A DNA stretch of 64,000 nucleotides from Sporisorium sorghi (lineage: Eukaryota; Basidiomycota; Ustilaginomycetes; Ustilaginales; Ustilaginaceae), in the NCBI GenBank assembly GCA_023212695.1, contig JALCCG010000001.1, positions 434,001 to 498,000 of the forward strand, in the 5' to 3' direction. The notes beneath the pieces are model-generated. The model saw nothing but the letters and a program-made list of their open reading frames with translations, searched no databases and was not told the DNA's origin. Shown here one piece after another: positions 60,611-64,000 of the stretch; the stretch's first letter is position 1, and the number at the start of each line of letters is the position of its first letter. The translations under genes and the position numbers were made by a program.

Positions 60611-62399
60611 GGTCATCCCCCCTTTTCCGCTCTACATCCACCATCTCGGCATACTGGGGCAGACGCTCCAGAAGCTCATCATGCCGTCCGGCGTCCACCA
60701 GCACTCCACGGTCCATATACAAAATTTTGTCGGCTTGTTGGATCGTATATAATCGGTGAGCCACCGTTATCATCGTAGCCGACTTGGCCAGCTTGGCAAT
60801 GGAGCGCTGCAGTACCCGCTCGGTGTGCAAATCCAGCCCAACTGTAGGTTCATCAAACAATATGATGGCAGGCCGCTTCAAAAAAGCGCGTGCCAGAGCA
60901 AGCCGCTGCTTCTCCCCGCCGGACAGCCCCCTGCCTCCTTCACCCACAAAGGTATCAAATCCATGCTCCAATTGGGCGGTAAGCGCGGCAAGTCCGGCTT
61001 CCTCTGCCGCTCGCTCAATTTCAGCCCTGGTGATGTTTCCACCAGCCCCAATTGCAATATTTTCAGCCAATGTGCCTGCAAAAATATACGGATGCTGTGT
61101 AATGTAGCTAACATACTCGAACCATGCGCTCTCATCGTATTGTGAGAGTGGGCTTCCATTCACCAGTACGGTTCCCGAGGCTGGTTTCAGCAAACCTGCA
61201 ATGAGATGGAGCAAAGTCGTTTTGCCGGAACCACTCTTGCCAACAATGGCAATGTGTTCTCCCGGACCCAGCGTGATCCGTCCAGTCTCCAGCTCGAAAG
61301 AATCGGGAGCATATCGAAACCGGAGATGGTCCAGTTCCAACGATGGCGGCATGTGAATTGGATCGAAATGAGCAATGATCTTGTCGATTCCTTCGGATGT
61401 ACCTGCTCCTTCATTGCCATTCGCGTTCCAGCTCTCCCCTGCCGTTTCCTCCAGCATCTGCTCCACCTTGCGAACCGCTCCCATACTGGTTCGTCCGCTG
61501 TGAAAGGCCGTTCCCGTGTTCTTTAACAGACTGTAAAACTCGGGAACGAGCAGCAGAACGAGAAATGCAGTATGGAACGTCATCGATTTGAAAACGAGCA
61601 GCTGGATAGCCAGTTCGAGCGCGACAATACCGATACTTAGCATCACGATCGATTCCAGCATGAAGGTATTCGTAAACGCAATCTTCAAAATGCCCATCGT
61701 GGCATCACGGTAGCCCAGACTGCTGCGTTCAATCTCCTGCTGCTGATGGCGGGCCCGTCCAAATAGTTTCAACGTCACCAGCCCTTGCAGAGAATCCAGA
61801 AACGTACCTGAAAACTCGGCCAGCTGCGCATATTTTTCTTCGGATTTATTCTTCGTTTTCAGCCCCACCAGAATCATGAACAACGGGATAAACGGAGCCG
61901 TAAACAGCATAATGAAACCTGTGTTGGCATGTTGGGTAAATGTAACGACCAGAATCAGTAGCGGGATCATGGCAGCTTCCATCATACGCGGCATGTACTG
62001 ACTGAAATAACTGTCAGCCTCATCCACAGCATCCAGAGCAATACTGACCTTCCCTCCCGTCTGTCCAAGAAGGGTTGAAGGCATGGAGGCATGGGTCAAG
62101 TTTTGCAGCACAGCTGCTCGCATATTCGTCTTCGCAGTGCCAGCCATACGCAAGCCAACTTTACCGTTTCCATACGACAACAATGTGCGTATAACCATAA
62201 CAGCCAGAAGCAGGCCGAGCAGCACGGCAACCGATGAAAAGGAGGCACTCTCTACAAAAACCCGCTGGACTGCTTCAGCAAGCAGTCCAGCCTGACTCAC
62301 AATAGCAACACCAAGCGCGAGCGAAATGACCGCGAGGAGGGTCATACTTTTCCGTTGTGAAGACATTTGCTGAGAAATCAGACTGGATCTCCTCTTCAC
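60603..62399 (-). CDS. cydD: Thiol exporter subunit CydD
   Basis: 598-residue half ABC exporter. Six membrane helices, then Walker A AIVGKSGSGKTT, signature LSGGEKQRLALARA and Walker B IILFDEPTVGLD. The start is GTG 62399 with AAGGAGGAG upstream. It pairs with CydC. It follows cydB by 69 bases in the same operon. Confidence 0.93.
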   Translation of the reverse strand: MKRRSSLISQQMSSQRKSMTLLAVISLALGVAIVSQAGLLAEAVQRVFVESASFSSVAVLLGLLLAVMVIRTLLSYGNGKVGLRMAGTAKTNMRAAVLQNLTHASMPSTLLGQTGGKVSIALDAVDEADSYFSQYMPRMMEAAMIPLLILVVTFTQHANTGFIMLFTAPFIPLFMILVGLKTKNKSEEKYAQLAEFSGTFLDSLQGLVTLKLFGRARHQQQEIERSSLGYRDATMGILKIAFTNTFMLESIVMLSIGIVALELAIQLLVFKSMTFHTAFLVLLLVPEFYSLLKNTGTAFHSGRTSMGAVRKVEQMLEETAGESWNANGNEGAGTSEGIDKIIAHFDPIHMPPSLELDHLRFRYAPDSFELETGRITLGPGEHIAIVGKSGSGKTTLLHLIAGLLKPASGTVLVNGSPLSQYDESAWFEYVSYITQHPYIFAGTLAENIAIGAGGNITRAEIERAAEEAGLAALTAQLEHGFDTFVGEGGRGLSGGEKQRLALARAFLKRPAIILFDEPTVGLDLHTERVLQRSIAKLAKSATMITVAHRLYTIQQADKILYMDRGVLVDAGRHDELLERLPQYAEMVDVERKRGDDHE

Positions 62400-62468
62400 A
62401 GATCTCTCCTCCTTATATATATAGGCCTGTATAGAAACCTGTTACAAGCCGTAATGGATCAATTCTCT

Positions 62469-63482
62469 TTATTTTTTCCCTTTTACATAATCCGCATCAA
62501 ACAGGAATAGTCGGAACACCAGAATAAGGGATGGGATCAACAGGAGCAGTCCACCGACAAACACAACAACCAGTGCGAAGCCCATGGCCGGTGAAGTTGC
62601 GCTGCTCTGAATCGTGATGTACGGATCAAGAATATAAGGGTATTGCCCAATCCCGTAAGCGAAAAAGGCACAGAAAAATTGCAGCATGACGCATATAAAA
62701 GCTAAACCGTAACGTCGTCCGTTGTATAACAGCCACATCGTAATCATGAAGAAAGCAACGGAAAGCGCGAGCAGCCACCATAAATCCATCATATTTTGAA
62801 AATGACGCTCATTGTGCTGACCCAAATAAATAAATGCTGTCAGTGCGAGAATAATGGTCGGTGTGCTCCAGAACAGGGCATAATTCCGCATCAGCTTCAG
62901 CGCAGAATGATCCTCTGCCCGAGAAGCGTAAAATGTCAAAAATGTGCCGCTAATGAACAACACGGACACTATTGCGAGTCCCACAATGCTCCACGATAAC
63001 GGATTGGTAAACAGCTCCCAGTAATCCAGAGAAACCGTCTCCCCCTGCTTCACGATAAAGCCGCCTTCAGACAACGTTAGCGCCACTGATAATGAAGCGG
63101 GAATAAGCAAACCTGTTGCTCCGTATAAGAACAGATACACAATGTTTTTCTTGGAGCCGTAATTTTCAAAAGCATAAAACGAACCGCGAATCGCAAGCAG
63201 TATTACGGCTATGCTGGCCGGAACAAGCAGCGCGGAGCCATAATAAAAGGCCGTGTCCGGAAAAAATCCGACGATACCAATGTAGAAAAAGACAAAAAAT
63301 ACATTCGTGATCTCCCAAACGGGTGATAAATAACGGGAGATCAAACGATTAATCAGATGATCCTGCTTCGTCAAGCGTGCATAGAAAGCGAAGAAGCCCG
63401 CCCCGAAATCAATAGAGGCTATAATTAGATAGCCGTACAAGAACAGCCACAGCACCGAGATGCCAATCAATTCGTAACTCAT
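62469..63482 (-). CDS. cydB: Cytochrome bd ubiquinol oxidase subunit II
   Basis: 337-residue membrane protein with about eight or nine helices. Family segments include YLIIASIDFGAGFFAFYARLT at the N-terminus, WEITNVFFVFFYIGIVGFFP and WSIVGLAIVSVLFISGTFLT. With CydA it forms the oxygen-reducing bd oxidase. The ATG overlaps cydA's stop by 4 bases. GAAGGGTGG precedes it. Confidence 0.93.
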   Translation of the reverse strand: MSYELIGISVLWLFLYGYLIIASIDFGAGFFAFYARLTKQDHLINRLISRYLSPVWEITNVFFVFFYIGIVGFFPDTAFYYGSALLVPASIAVILLAIRGSFYAFENYGSKKNIVYLFLYGATGLLIPASLSVALTLSEGGFIVKQGETVSLDYWELFTNPLSWSIVGLAIVSVLFISGTFLTFYASRAEDHSALKLMRNYALFWSTPTIILALTAFIYLGQHNERHFQNMMDLWWLLALSVAFFMITMWLLYNGRRYGLAFICVMLQFFCAFFAYGIGQYPYILDPYITIQSSATSPAMGFALVVVFVGGLLLLIPSLILVFRLFLFDADYVKGKK

Positions 63483-64000
63483 GATGCAGGACCACCCTTC
63501 TCCGTAGATGGATCAGGCTTTTCCTTCAGCCATTTCTCCATCTCGACTTCCGCCGGATTATTGTTGAACAAGCGTCTTAACACGATTACACACATGATGC
63601 CCAGTACGATGTACAGGAGCAAGAAAACGAAGAATAAAATTCTTATATTCGGTGAAGACGTAGCAGCTTCCTCCACCCGCATAATCCCGCGGATAATCCA
63701 CGGCTGTCGCCCAATTTCCGCATAGAACCAGCCCAGCTCAACAGCCAGGAAAGCAAGCGGTGCACCCAGTGCGATAATGCGAAGCATCCACTTGTTAAGC
63801 TCATTGCGTTTTTTCCAGAACACAAACAGGAAATACAGCACCGCAATAGCGAGCAGAGCAAATCCGATTCCGGCCATCAAATCAAACAGGTAATGAACGA
63901 GAAGCGGCGGCCATTCGTCCTGGGGAAATTCCTCCAGCCCCGTTACTTCTGCATTAAAGTCTCCAAAGGCCAGGAAGCTGAGCAGTTTCGGCAGGTGAAG
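63479..64000 (-). CDS. cydA: Cytochrome bd ubiquinol oxidase subunit I (partial)
   Basis: The last 173 codons of cydA; the gene continues past the right edge. Visible are the GFGxW-type surroundings, LRIIALGAPLAFLAVELGWFYAEIGRQPW (the conserved ELGW..AEIGRQPW segment near the heme b595 and d site) and a charged tail ending STEKGGPAS. It starts the cydABDC operon. High-affinity respiration under low oxygen is the known role. Confidence 0.93.
   Translation of the reverse strand, partial: LHLPKLLSFLAFGDFNAEVTGLEEFPQDEWPPLLVHYLFDLMAGIGFALLAIAVLYFLFVFWKKRNELNKWMLRIIALGAPLAFLAVELGWFYAEIGRQPWIIRGIMRVEEAATSSPNIRILFFVFLLLYIVLGIMCVIVLRRLFNNNPAEVEMEKWLKEKPDPSTEKGGPAS

Noticed and set aside
1..64000. 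CRISPR arrays, tRNA/rRNA genes, riboswitches, prophage or complete insertion sequences
   Set aside because: Looked for by eye on both strands; no regular spaced repeats, CCA-ended cloverleafs, T-box words or transposase genes were found.

Overview
This window looks like chromosomal DNA of a Paenibacillus-type Firmicute. The evidence is moderate GC content, strong AGGAGG-like ribosome binding sites with frequent GTG and TTG starts, many one- and two-component regulators, lipoprotein ABC transporters, a YjcZ-type small sporulation protein, cydABCD, and Bacillus-type Zur boxes. I saw no rRNA, tRNA, CRISPR array, intact insertion sequence or prophage.

1-13,080: a large opine-type zinc metallophore locus on the minus strand. 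It has two promoters, each with a Zur-type palindrome just downstream. The first transcript encodes a binding protein, two permeases, two ATPases and an MFS exporter (cntA2-B2-C2-D2-F2-E) and ends at a terminator. The second encodes the biosynthetic enzymes CntK, CntL and CntM, followed by a second, paralogous importer (cntA1-B1-C1) that runs off the left edge. 13.4-18.3 kb holds a degraded PhyH-type oxygenase, an epoxide hydrolase, a DUF1579 protein, and a TetR regulator next to a haloalkane dehalogenase with related operators in front of both.

18.5-31.5 kb: a TetR-controlled ABC-2 exporter, a secreted DJ-1/PfpI protein preceded by a small coupled ORF, an arsRBC operon with two candidate ArsR operators, a berberine-bridge-type FAD oxidase, a PP2C phosphatase plus a membrane-anchored partner, a chitinase tail remnant, a Vat-family xenobiotic acetyltransferase, a membrane-anchored methyltransferase, and a SorC regulator. 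The SorC gene is divergent from a five-to-six gene block (MBL hydrolase, HAD, AfuA/FbpA-type binding protein, fused permease, ATPase, second HAD) that reads like an import-and-dephosphorylate system for a phosphorylated compound.

38.4-48.6 kb: a PadR-controlled DrrAB-like exporter with the same operator-like sequence at two places, HxlR, ArsR-type and LysR regulators beside a flavin reductase and a MetX-fold hydrolase, and a VanRS-like two-component system with a membrane-anchored partner. 49.0-56.3 kb is an unusual operon: sugar-type ABC permeases, a HlyD/MacA-like membrane fusion protein, a binding lipoprotein and a 973-residue secreted protein built of repeated beta-rich modules. 56.5-64.0 kb holds a HisRS/HisZ-like orphan protein, a patch of decayed genes (anti-sigma factor and ahpF remnants) around an intact 40-residue YjcZ-like gene, and the cydABDC operon for cytochrome bd oxidase, cut by the right edge inside cydA.
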